Origin: Gavia stellata
Lineage: Eukaryota > Chordata > Aves > Gaviiformes > Gaviidae
Direction: 5' to 3'
Assembly: GCF_030936135.1 (NCBI RefSeq)
Contig: NC_082603.1
Location: 27,556,880-27,620,879, forward strand
Length of the DNA: 64,000 nucleotides
The position numbers and the translations under genes are program-made. The notes below the pieces were generated by a model, which searched no databases, had not been told where the DNA came from, and was given only the letters and a program-made list of their open reading frames with translations. This document shows, piece after piece, positions 1-12,600 of the stretch (positions are counted from its first letter, which is position 1; each line of letters opens with the position of its first letter).

Positions 1-448
1 CCTTACAAACACCAGGCTGAACAACAGTCAGAAGGAAAAAAGGTTTCCAAGTACCTCCATAAAGCCTACTTGACATGTACCTATATTTACATTCCGGAGA
101 TTCTAATCGCCTCTGAAATAGTGATTATTTATTTAAGCATTCTCTGTTTTAGACAGACATTGGCAGTCTGAAATCTGGGGCTTCATTGTTTCAGAAAAGG
201 TTAGCAACAGAGATGTCAAAGATCCTTTTCATTCACATATTATTAGGATTTGTATTCACTAAGCAGAGAGGTGATGGCAAACACAGCACCTGAGGAAAAG
301 TCAAACAGCATAGTTGTTGGGCAGAGATTTTTCAGTCTCTTCAGACTGCACACCTCCAAAACACGTAAACTACAGTCATGCAAGTACTGTCACATCATCT
401 GCTTATGTTAATAGTTCCAGAATTTCACAAACAAAACCAAGCCATTAC
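1..448 (-). other. SPATA6 intron 10 (partial)
   Basis: This is non-coding sequence downstream of the exon 10 donor, cut by the window edge. I see no further exon or recognisable repeat. Short ORFs here have no SPATA6 similarity. Confidence 0.8.
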
Positions 449-621
449 CTTTCCCTTAGAGAAGATCGATTTAGCACAGAACTTAGAGAATGCTTCTGAA
501 ATGCTGGAGGTGCTGAATGCTCTAATGAACCAGAATGGGACTGTCTGTTGGGTGGATCTGAGATCACATCCTCATGGCAAACATCAGAACTGTCAAAGTC
601 TTTTCCATGAGTAGATTTTAC
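449..621 (-). CDS. SPATA6: SPATA6 exon 10 (last coding exon in window)
   Basis: This 173-nt exon (phase 0 to 2) runs from VKSTHGKDFDSS through SLEHSAPPAFQKHS to VLNRSSLRE plus two bases. The acceptor is TTTTTTACAG and the donor GTAATG. It matches the human HGRDFDDS, HSAPS and VLNRASLRERF blocks. The next exon, expected to begin RFHSDW-like, lies outside the window. Confidence 0.94.
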
Positions 622-3600
622 CTGTAAAAAAGCCCACCAAACCTTGCTAAAATTTATTATGAATATCAAGACGTACATTTTCATATTTTTATTTTTCAAA
701 CCAAAAGGTTAAAGGTTGCACATACATGTAGGAATATCTGCCTCCTGGGGAAAGAACAAGGACCCTCATTTCATAGAAAGAACCCTGGTTTAAATTAAAC
801 CAACAAGTGTCAAGAGAACTCCACTGGTATCTAATGCACCATCTTATGGCACAGTCTAGTGTAACAGGCCTTTTAATTCCCTTTTCTGACTGCACAATTT
901 AAAGGCTTACCCCTCCCAGGAATCTCACAGATTCAGAATGATGCCTGACAGTCTAAACAACACAAACCTCAGACCCCTCCTCAGTGTGGGAACCCTTGTT
1001 CTTAGACTTTTTTTTCCTCACTATTTGCTGTTCCTCAAGGGAAAACTCAGGTCCATCCCTCTTCTAGTTACTCCTTTCATAGTTCCTCTTAACCTGAAAT
1101 GTACCACTAAAATGTCTCCATGGATTACCATCCCCTTTTACCTGGAATGGGGACTTTTACAGGAGCTGTTTCCCAAAGCTGAAGAAAACACCCAAAAAAC
1201 TACAACAAAACCAGACCAACAATAATCAGGTTATTCATTAGCTCTTTCCAGGCTGCAGTGTTTTTTTCCTCAGCTTTGGGAAACACCTCCTCTTAAACAA
1301 AGCTATATTATATTTCTGGCAAGAGAAAGATACATTCTCTTCAGCTCTGATTTTGTGAGAATCACAAGTGATTAGAGGCATCAAGAACATGATGAATTGA
1401 CCTGTAGCTCAGCTATCTACATTCTCCAAAAAATGACTGCTCCTAAAATATACTTTCCCATTGGGGAGTAGAGGGATGAGGAGGACAACACAACGTTAAA
1501 ATAGCCCCATCATTAAAAAAACCACAAAAAACCAATGACATATTTAGGATATTTTATAGATGATCTCTATTTTCTTTACAGTTTCTCATTTACAGCCATG
1601 GAACAATCCAGAAGTGGCACAATATATTAGACTCACATGGTAGGCAAAATGGCAATACCTGGTAATAAAAGTTTAGAATCTGACAAAAGTGCACTTAACA
1701 TATATAAAGGTTTATCCTTTTAATTCCCCCTCTTTCCTCCTCCCTGTTACCTTCAGTTTTCCCAGCCATTAGGAAATCTAAGAGGACATACATAATTAAA
1801 TGCCTAAATCCACAATTTCTGCAGTACTTCAGGAACACAGGCAAAACCAGTTAAATGAGGATGGAAAGAATAAAGATCACCAAAAAACAAAGGAACCCTG
1901 ACATTACTCTTCAGATCCATTTGATACACAAAGCAGCTAAAATTTGAAAAAGCAAGGACATGAAATAACAGAACAATGGCTTGCCAGTTGTACCAGTGCT
2001 ACCTTTGCATACAATTCTGGAATGAAGCGTGCTCTCAGAATGACTGTGAAGGCACATGCAAACTGCCTCCAAAGGCTCTTCTACAGCCTTGTCACGAGCC
2101 TTAATGCCAAGAAGCAAGTTCTGTACCTACAGGCATGAATATCTTATAGAGTGTTAAGTTTCACATTTCTATTTGTAAATAATCTGTCAGCAGGTCTAAA
2201 CCAGGTTAGATAAGATTTAAAATGTCCCTTTTCTTGCTTTTGATACTATAGTAGATAAAGTTTAAAAAATACGTACACAGGACAATCCTTCTCACTCAGA
2301 GCTTCCCAAAAAACAATTTGTAAACAACAGCACTTCAAAGTACTCACTTTGGCTTTCTTGGGTCTGTAGCTGCCGAGAAGAGAAGGATCTGGAGAAAGAA
2401 AAAAGGTACATCCCAGAAGAAATTCAAAAGAAAATCTGAAAGTCTTAAATGTTACAAAATCTTTTACAAAATAGCTTACCTCTCCTCCCAAACAGTACTA
2501 AAGCAATTTATTATTATACATTGTGAAATTCTAAACAGTCTCCTCAGAATAGTTCAGGAAATCACTTTCTTTAGCTGAAAACAATAATTTCACATTTAAT
2601 GGAATACAATGTTTATAATAATGAATGGTGTAAGCACCGTCTTCTGCATAGACAGAAGTGGCCATTTTGTTAAACTATTAATTGCCTAAATCAATATAAA
2701 ATCAAGCTCTACCAGTCTCAAAAATTCTTAACGTATATCACACTACCTTACTAACCTTTTCTGAACAAGCTTCCCAATGATCACCTCTCCTTCCATGACC
2801 TCTTCATTCCTTCCCTCACCACTGACCCACAAACACGAGTATGAAGCCCATGGAAACATACGTGGGGAAACTATTAGGTCCGTACCGGGTTAGGATGTTT
2901 CATCATTGTCAATACACACCTCACCCCTGAGGGACTGACATTAAATTAGGTCTGGCTTCTTGATCGGTTGTATATCAGCCTGTACTGAACAACCCTCATA
3001 CTGTGACCCAAGCCCAAAGAGATACTTCTATGCTGTATAGCAATGTAAAGACACCCCTCTATTAGTTACCTGCACAAAACCAAAAAAGGACTAAACTGTG
3101 CTGTCAGTATTAAGATATCTAATCCTAGGAATCTGTTTTTTTCAGAAGTTACAGTAAAGCCTCAAAACAGCGGCAGGTGACCAGTGAATCCTCTGGTTAT
3201 GAATAGTGAGGTAGATTTCAGTCTCTTAACCACCAGCCAGAAACTATCAACTCATTTCGTACGTATGCAATGGTATCAGATGATAATAGGTCTGTTACGT
3301 TATCCAGCTACTGCAGATTGGGAAGTATGACCCCAAAGGAAATGTGAAACCTTTAAAATTCTCCACCCAGTGCTACTACAAAGAACAAAAGTAAAATAAC
3401 AAGTTCATTATGATTTGCTATATAACAATTTATAATTAGCGAGGAGTGCAATAAAAATGAGGCATTAAAATGCTCATATTGCCAGACACATGCAATAAAA
3501 TAAAGTTTTAGGGTACTTCCTTAAATTTCTGGTCGCACACCTTTTATTAAGCTCTCACTTACTGATCCCAATGATTATAGACTGACTTTTTTTTAATAAA

Positions 3601-6600
3601 TTAAAAAAGACAAAACAAAACCCCCAAAACAAAATAACCTCACTAAACTACTGCAGAAAATAAAAGCATTAATGAGATATATAGTAGAAAATACTGACCA
3701 TGGTCTACCTTGGTCCAGGCTTCCACTGTATTTTCTCGTGTGGGATACCAGGTATGAAGTTTAATACCAGGACTTGGTTGTTCAACCTGAAGCAAAAATA
3801 CAGTTAAAATGCTCAGTATCAGATCTATCAATTTCTATCTTGTCCTGTTTTCGTTCATAAGATCACATCTAGTCCGTTCTGAAATATTTTATTCTTATTT
3901 AAATACTATTTAAAACTATTTTCACAGCGCTTTGCTCATATTATGTGTATTATTAGCATTAGTGTGCATAAACAAAAACAGTACTAGAAAGGTCTAGAAT
4001 ACTCTGACTATCATATTGTTCAAAGAAAAAAAAATGCAGATAGTTTCTCCTTCATCTATAATGTCTGCAGTCTTTTTAAACAATTTTTGGTATCTCAAAT
4101 TTATTCCAAACAGTTCAGATCTCACCAAGAGAGATCTGAATCTCTTCCTAATTAAAAAAGTTACATTTAACATAATCTAATTTTAATCTTCACATAACAC
4201 AAAATCTCCAGGCCAAAACACTCCTCAGCAGTAAAGATGCCCTAAAACAAGCATTCCCAATCTAGAAAGGCCATGACAGTCAGGATATGGTGCATTATGA
4301 GACAAGCTTTTTCCTTTTTGGTACAAATAACCAAGCAATCAAAATCAATAATCAGTGTTTAAAGATGCTATAATTAAACAGTGAACTTCACCTATACATC
4401 AAAACCCAGAAGAACTGATACAAAGGAGTTAAAAGAAAAATATCTGAGAGAGAGATAAACACTAGGTTGATAAATGATTAATGGCTTATTAAGGCTAATC
4501 TGAATTTCCAACAGGTATCTATACGTAGAATAAAACTTGGAAAAGAATTCTAAAATTTGACAAGATATTATTAATTCATTTGTACATCAACTAGAAAAAA
4601 ATTAAAGTGAGAAGCAAACTAATTAAACACTAAATTATCTCAATGGCTGTGACAAGTGTCCAGAATTGTAGCCAAATCATAATGTCATAGCACAGAGTCA
4701 GAGCAATCCCATCTCTGCCACTACATGCTCAAAGTGGTATTCTAAAAATAAAGGATTGTTACAATCATAAGAAAAATAGAGGGAAAAAAAAAGAGAATAT
4801 GATCCTCCAAGAGGCTGGGAAATCTGGCCCATTCATATTAAAGCACTTAAACACAGTTTCTTTAAATAAGTACCTAAGTTCAGAACAATTTTTCACGTAT
4901 GGTTAACAAGAAGTCCTTATATGAGTGCTAAGTCAGGTTGGTTACGAACTCTAAGTCAAAGTGTTAGAGATGCATCTCTGAGCAAAGGAAGTGTTTCAAA
5001 GATCATAGGATGCCAACATAAAAAAAGTTGAAAGAGAGGAAGTGTAAGTGTTCATAATGTGACTAGACACTCTTTCTTTAAAGTCTTATTCAGGAATTTT
5101 TAATACCAATATCAATTACTTCCAAGCTGAATTTATACACCTATTATCCTGTCTAGTGCGCTGGAAGAAAAGAAATGGGGCCTCAGAGAATTTAACGAAG
5201 ATATTCATGAAAGAATTTGATCTTTGTCTGTTACTAACGCGGATAAAAGAAATTTTATTTTAGTTAATTTTACATTTAAATCACTATGTGACAGACTGTT
5301 AAGGAGAGAAAAATTATTCATCTAAACTAAGAGCTGAATGAATTTTTGGAGCAGTATTTAGTGAAAGAACAATATTTGATCTGAGCTTAAGCTGGAAGCA
5401 CTTTGGAGAGAATACAAACCCGTCTAACTACAAATGGAGGTTTATCAGTTTCTCTTCTGAATTCATAAGGACCAAGGTTTAAATGGGCCAGTCGTTGCCT
5501 GGCTTCTTCTGATAGCTCACACATTCGTCTTTTTGTGTATGGAGATGGAGAACGTGATTTAGAAGCTATTGTAGGCTGCTCGTAGTTCTTTGTTGCTAAG
5601 CTGTGCCTGCTTTTCTCAGGTGAAAGAGTATTTTTCTTTGGTAACTTTGTTTGCAGTTTTCCATTTGGGGTTGAGTGATGTACCCAATTCAAATCACCCT
5701 AAAGTGAAAAAGAGAAATTATCTGGTTTGACAGCATGCAGAACAAAGATCACTGAAAATAATGCAAACAGGGAACTAATAATTTTAACAGAAATAAACAC
5801 CATGTCAGCTGATGTTCCCCTCACAAAACTATAATCAAACAGCAATTTAAAAATCATCAATGTATTTACCATTTTCTCTGAAACCAGAAGGAGGTTAAAA
5901 CACAGATTACTACATGTTAGGTGTTAAGGTTAAGTGTCTCATACTTACCCGATTAGCTTTCTCACACAGTTAGTGTACAGAGACTGTAAAAAATTAAAAT
6001 GAACTTGTGACAAAATTCAATTAACACAAACTTTACCTGGATTGGACATACACAGATTTGAAGCATTTTTCATCTGTTTAAACTTTTTTTAACCTTTTAA
6101 AATTCTTATCCTTTAAAATAAAATAAATAAATTAAAATAGAAGCCTGTTTAATAGTTTAAATTATATTCATTTAGAGTTGCCTAAAGCCTCACAAGAAGT
6201 GTAATTACATTCTCTGATATTTATATTTTCTTGGATCATGGTGAATTTACTAGTTCTTTAATCAAGATCACTATAATCAAGAAGCTATGTTTAGTAAAAA
6301 AACCCCCAAACCTCACACTCCCCCCCCAAAAAAAAACCCACCCAAAAACTTTAAAGACCATCTTCCAAATATCTTCTCAAATCATGTGAATAGTTTTGCA
6401 AAAGAAAAGGCAAAGCAGCTGTTTATTTGTAAAACTGGCATTTGACATACAAAATACGGATTTTGTAGCTAAAATTTATCAAAATCACACCATTATCAAA
6501 TATTGTCTTAAAAGTCTATCTCTCAGTTGATACTGCTTTTAAAATACCTACATACAGCAGAATGAAGGGAAGTGGAGGAACAACCAACCTGTGCTGGTTT

Positions 6601-9600
6601 TGTCTGGAATAGAGTTAACTTTCTTCATAGCAGCTAGTATGGGGCTGTGGTTTGGATTTGTGCTGAAAACAGTGTTGATAATACAGAGACGTTTTAGTTC
6701 CTGCTGAGCAGTGCTTACACGGAGTCAAGGCCTTTTCTGCTTCTCACCCCACCCCACCAGCGAGTAGGCTGGGGGTGCACAAGAAGTTGGGAGGGGAAAC
6801 AGCTGGGATAGCTGACCCCAACTGACCAAAGGGATATTCCATACCATATGATGTCATGCTCAGCATATAAAGCTGGGGGAAGAAGAAGGAAAGGGGGGAC
6901 ATTCGGAGTGATGGCGTTTGTCTTCCGAAGTAACCATTATGCGCGATGGGGCCCGGCTTTCCTGGAGATGGCTGAACACCTGCCTGCCGATGGGAAGTGG
7001 TGAATGAATTCCTTGTTTTGCTTTGCTTGCCTGCACGGCTTTTGCTTTACCTATTAAACTGTCTTTATCTCAACCCACGAGTTTTCTCACTTCTACTCTT
7101 CCGATTCTCTCCCCCATCCCACCTGGGGGGGAGTGAGCGAGCGGCTGTGTGGTGCTTAGTTGCCGGCTGGGACTCAACCACGACACAACCTCACCACCTC
7201 CCTTCTCTCAACAGAGGATGGGGGTGGTGCTGTTGTAGTTTTTGTTGTTGTTACCAGCAAAGACTACCAGGACTGACACCCCCTCCAAATAACTATTAAC
7301 TTCTTCAGTGACCAATTTCAAATTCTGGGAAACTGTTTCCAACACTGAAGTTTTGTTTGAAATACATTATCATTCCTTTGTAATTCCTAGCATTAAAGGA
7401 GCATTCAATTACTCTACAAGCTTTATAGGTCAAGGCAGTCTAGATTATACAGCTCTTATCAGGCTACTTAGTCAGCAGTGTGTTTTAATTTTGAATACCG
7501 CAGTATGGATAATTAGGCTTTTTGGTCAAATCTGGCCCAAATTCACATTACAAAAGATCAAAAATATTGGTACAGCAAGACTTTTCTTCCTGTTAGAAAT
7601 TCTTTTTCAAGCTTGAGGAAGTTGACATTACTCTTAAATCTGAATGTTGTATGCATTACTTCAGAGGAACCCAGAAATAAAATATCCAGGTTGCTTATAA
7701 GCCTTTCCCTCTACACCCAACAATGAATGAGGTTGAGGTTGTGTGCTTGTTTTGCAACAACATAGTTTGAATCTGGCAACACACAGACTGGTCATGCCAC
7801 TGTCTTTCTCACGCCAGTACTAGCACTTGTGCAGCTGGTAGTGAGCCAGAGTATGGAACTGGCCTTAGCAAAACCAGACCTAATTCTCTAAGACTAATTT
7901 CAATTTCACCAGAAGTAGGCTGTGCTTCTTCTGGCTTACACCAATCACGAAACTAGACCTTCACCGCAACACGTGCAAATTTGATACGCCATTCATAATA
8001 TATTAAATACTTTCAAGGACATTTTTAATTTTAAATCAAACTGCCCTTACTGAAGTCACCTTCAGTGAAGTTAGTTTTCTGACAATGCCAATTTCCACTG
8101 ATTTTTTTTTTTTTATTCTTTACCTAAGTAATATATTCCTTTTGCTAAATTTGGAGTAAACTTCTCAGTGAACAAGCAATGCCACGAACAGGTCAAAGTC
8201 ACCTAACCCTCTTTGCATGCAAGCCTTCCTGACAACCATTCCATTTTAATGATGTTGCACCATTTTTCAATAATCTAGCAAAAAAAGGAGGATGTAAGAG
8301 TAACTTCATGTAATGGCTTGTGCCACGAAACCCAACCAAAAATTCCAATCAGTGAGACCAGAGAAGAGTGCTACCAAATGAACAAACACATCAGAAAGGG
8401 TTTTTTTTTCTCCAGTCTTTTCAGCTACTTCACCTTTAACTTGCTCGTTGCAGAAACAGCATTTCCAGATTAATATTGGTGACAGCCTTTTCAACAGAAA
8501 TCTTCATTTCCATTACTGTTACTGATATTGTTATGGAAAACAATTAAATTAATTGGTTTGTTTGATAATGTACCTTCTCTGACTTCACCTAGCTTTCATT
8601 GTCCCACCTTAATTTTAAGTGTCAGTAAGGAATGGTGAGAAGGCATCTTCCCACCTACAAATACACCAGGGATTGACACTTCAGCTGATCATAGAACACA
8701 GCAGCTGATAATTGTTTCAGATTCAAGGAACTCTCAGCATTTACTGTCATGCACCAAACCCACTCTTTACTCATACTTGATTAAAAATTTAATCAAGTTG
8801 TCAAGCACCCATGACAACTGCTTTAACCACAACAAAAGAATGAGAAAAGTTTGAAGTGAGCAGCACATGCAAAAATTGGAACCAAGGCTATCAATATTAA
8901 ATCTAGAAACAATTAAATTATGCTAACCTGTTTGTGACTTCTTCCTGAGTTTAACAGACTTTCTGTAATAAGGGAGCTTGTAGAAAATCTCAATTTTGGT
9001 GCAATTCCCTAGAAGAGAGACAATAATTGAACATCAAGCTCCAACTCAAGTTAAAGGGTATCAAGGAAGTAAATGTCACCTAATGTAACAAACCATTCCT
9101 AATTTTCAGCCATTTCCTTTGTTAATTTCAGCCTTTAATAAAGATAATTAGAAAAGACAGAACAGCAATGGTAAATGTCAAGATGCTAACATTTGCATTT
9201 CTGACAATTCAATTACAGATGATTATATTGCTTTCGTACAACAATTAAGGTCTGACTTTTATTTCAATACATTTCTTTGTCAAAAGCACTTTTAAAGATT
9301 TTTCATGCCATGCTATATAGCATCAATAAAAATTCCAGTCATGCTCTAGAAGTTTCATTAATGCTAACTTTGGAAACTTATTTATAAATAGTCTCAATTG
9401 TGCAATCTTTTTTGTAAAAACATTTTGAAAATTAGTCAATTACCCTGCAAATAACTATTCATTTTGTAACAGTATGATTAAGAATCCCCTTTATTCTGTA
9501 ACCATTACAGCAAAGTCCAATTTCCGTGGATTGTCTCCCATGTTCTACAACCATGTTCCACTGCCTTTCAATCCCCTCTCACATATGTGGCTGGCAAGAG

Positions 9601-12600
9601 GCAGCCCTAGTTTGACCGATCTGGAGTCAGTGGGGTCCAACTGGGCCTCCTGGTCAACCAGCACACATGTACTAATGGCCAGCAGGTCCTTCCATCTTTA
9701 CATGGCTAACAGTTCCTGTTCAACTCATCTTCTTCAACATAATACCTTTGAGAGCTCCACTTCTTGTTAAATTTAGCTAGAATTGGGCCACATATACAAA
9801 ACTTACTGGCTGTAAATGGCAGAGATTATGACACAGAAGTGTTATTTCCCAAACCAGCAACATTAGAAAAGGCGTAAAAGAACTAAAGGCCACATATGCT
9901 ATAAACAAGTGGGAACCATCTAGTACATCTTACACAGCTCTGCAGAAGCAAAGAGAGAATCAAGCATCCTTAAAACTTTCTACCCTCTCTTCTTTCAGCA
10001 TGGACAGTTTGCTGCCCTGAGGCATCTGTGTGCATGGGCATTTGTGCACATGAACACACAAAATCACTGAGAAATGAAAAGGAGCTGGTCTGTTTGTGAC
10101 TCTGCCCCACATTCTTAAGAATTAGCAGGAACTTCATGAGTGAAGTCTATTCTCTACCATCTGCCTAAACACAAACTGATTTCCCATAAGGGAATATGAT
10201 CTGGCCCCAGGTTAGACTGTGGACATGAAATGACAAAAATGCCAAGAAAGCTCAGTCATAGCAATTAACAGAGTCCAGGATTCAATCAAGTCAAGTTATG
10301 GCATATAAAAGAGATTTTAAAGCTGACCGTCTTTAATCAACTCATTTTTATTACTAATGAATTGTCAAGTGCTATCAACAATTTAAAAAAGGATACCTCA
10401 GAATTAGTAAGTCTTCTATAAAAAGCAACAACGGAGCACCTACTGCTCTTACAGAGACTGAGAATGATTACAGAATTGTTAAACGCTCATAGCTAAACAA
10501 ATCACACAAAACCATGGTTTCTTCAGAGAAATGGTTTGTGGAAAGGGAATATGGGATGGCACTCGCATACATAGGCATGGATATGTCAAAAGTAACCTAT
10601 AGGCCAAAAGCAATCAGAGGAGTAGTTCTGTTTTCTGCAGTTCCCAAACTAGGGATTGCTGAAGGATATTCAATATAGTATTACGTAAAGTCTGTCGTAT
10701 AGACCCAAACATATCTGTAAATGAAAAACCAGCCAGAAAGTTTTTGGAATCTACTCCTCTGCCTCAGGCTTAGTGGCGTCTGCAGCCCTAAGCGGGCTTG
10801 TCAGTCCCTCTGTACCAGTCATTAAATAGAAGTGATATGGACATAATATTAATTTTCATCATAGAAAAACTGCAAAGGTGGTTCATATTTAGAAGAACCT
10901 AAGTTAGAAAACAAGTCTAATATGTGCTTTTGACTGTAAGGAGCATGAGTACAAGTCTGTAGCTTAAAAAAAGTATATATGAACATAATAGAAGGTCTTG
11001 TATTGGTATGCTAATGAAAGATAACATAACTAAAAATAAACTGTTTTAAGTAACATAGGAAATACTGCATGAGGGTGGGGAATGGCGATAAGAATGTCTG
11101 TAAGAAGTCACAACCAGTCAAAGCTTAAACAAATTCTGAAAGGCAAGGGTTGCAGAGAAATACAGAAGAGCCAGCAAAAGCCTCAGCTGGGCAACACTGG
11201 ACCAGGAGAGATAACTCGAGGCACGTCTTGTATGCGTGCTGTGTTTTAAGCCTCATAAGACATTTAGCCAGAGACATTATCAGCCAAGTGCCAGATTTCT
11301 GGAGGAGTTCTGATCCTCTCAACTTGGGATTCCTTCCAACTGGCAGATTAGCAGTGTTAATCAGACACTGCTTGTCACTGCCTATCTGTACTCCACAACC
11401 GTAACCTTGCTGTTGCTACCTTTATGTTTTTTTAATAAAAGAAAAATTTATTGGGACTTAAAGTGCCACTGAAGCACAGCTGTCAGTCAAAAATACTCAA
11501 CATCTCAGCTAGCTATAAATAACTTTTCACGTGGGAAGAAGATGGCTTCACTAGCATAGGGATAATGTGAGTGTTCTCAAGACCTTGTTTAACACTTTCC
11601 CTTTTGCTTAGCATTCACATTCAGTGCTTGGTGCTGACAGAGTTAGCAGGACACACTTGTCAGTAAAGCTTAGGGAACACTAGAAGGTGGAGGCATTTGA
11701 GACTGCATTTCTACTGGAGGTAAAAATCCTCTCACAGCTATCCCATTTGGCAAGCAAGGAGAGGAACCACAAGTTCTTGTCGGGAGCCTCCCTCCAATTC
11801 CATCAAACACAGCTTCTTTATTACTCCTGAAAATGAGGTCAGTATGCCAAAATCCTTTCTTAAACTATTCTGTCTGCAATGGAGATGGAATGGAGCAACA
11901 GATGCTTCTGCAGTCCTTGTTCCAGGGCAGAGACGGATTTCATTTACACTGTTCCCGAGGACATGGAAGTACATTTCTGTCTTACATCAGTCAACTTTTT
12001 AAAGCTACTACAGTGTCATCATTCAGCTACACATCCAAATGACTCTGATCACATCTTCTCACAGCTCACAAATTATGGCACTCTATTAGAAAATACATAC
12101 TTTTTGTATTAAAGAAGTCAGTCCAACAAAAAACCTCAAACTTGTCTAGTGGCTTTGCTTCTACAAAGATTCATTATATTGCATTTACAAAAAACCTGAA
12201 ATAATTTTGCCAATAACACCTCATTTATTACTACCTCCCTGTCTATTCTTTCTCAATACTAGAAAAGTACCTATTCTAGAAGCAATATGAAAGCAATACA
12301 GTCCCATCCCCTCTCTTGAGCCACCACTAACATGTATAGGATAAGCCATATCGAAGAGATGCTACGGCCAAAAAATGATGGCTGTTTTTGCAGGGACAGT
12401 TTAAGCTGCTGCAGAACCATATATTTTGTATCACAAAATCACAGCTTTAATTCATTCAAATGCAATGCAGCATTAGACACCAAATTAGCACTTCTAATTG
12501 CAAGTGACTGGGCAATTTCCAGGTTGCCCTTGCAGGGTAAAGATTATAGCAGCTAGAAGATACCAATGACCTTTAATCAGCATTTCCCTCCTGCCATGTG

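Noticed and set aside
6997..7299. 100-codon ORF in the LTR
   Set aside because: It lies in the R/U5 part of the solo LTR and its 3' flank; LTRs of this type are not protein-coding.
9474..9770. 98-codon plus-strand ORF in intron 5
   Set aside because: Antisense to SPATA6 with no recognisable protein; possibly an unidentified old repeat.
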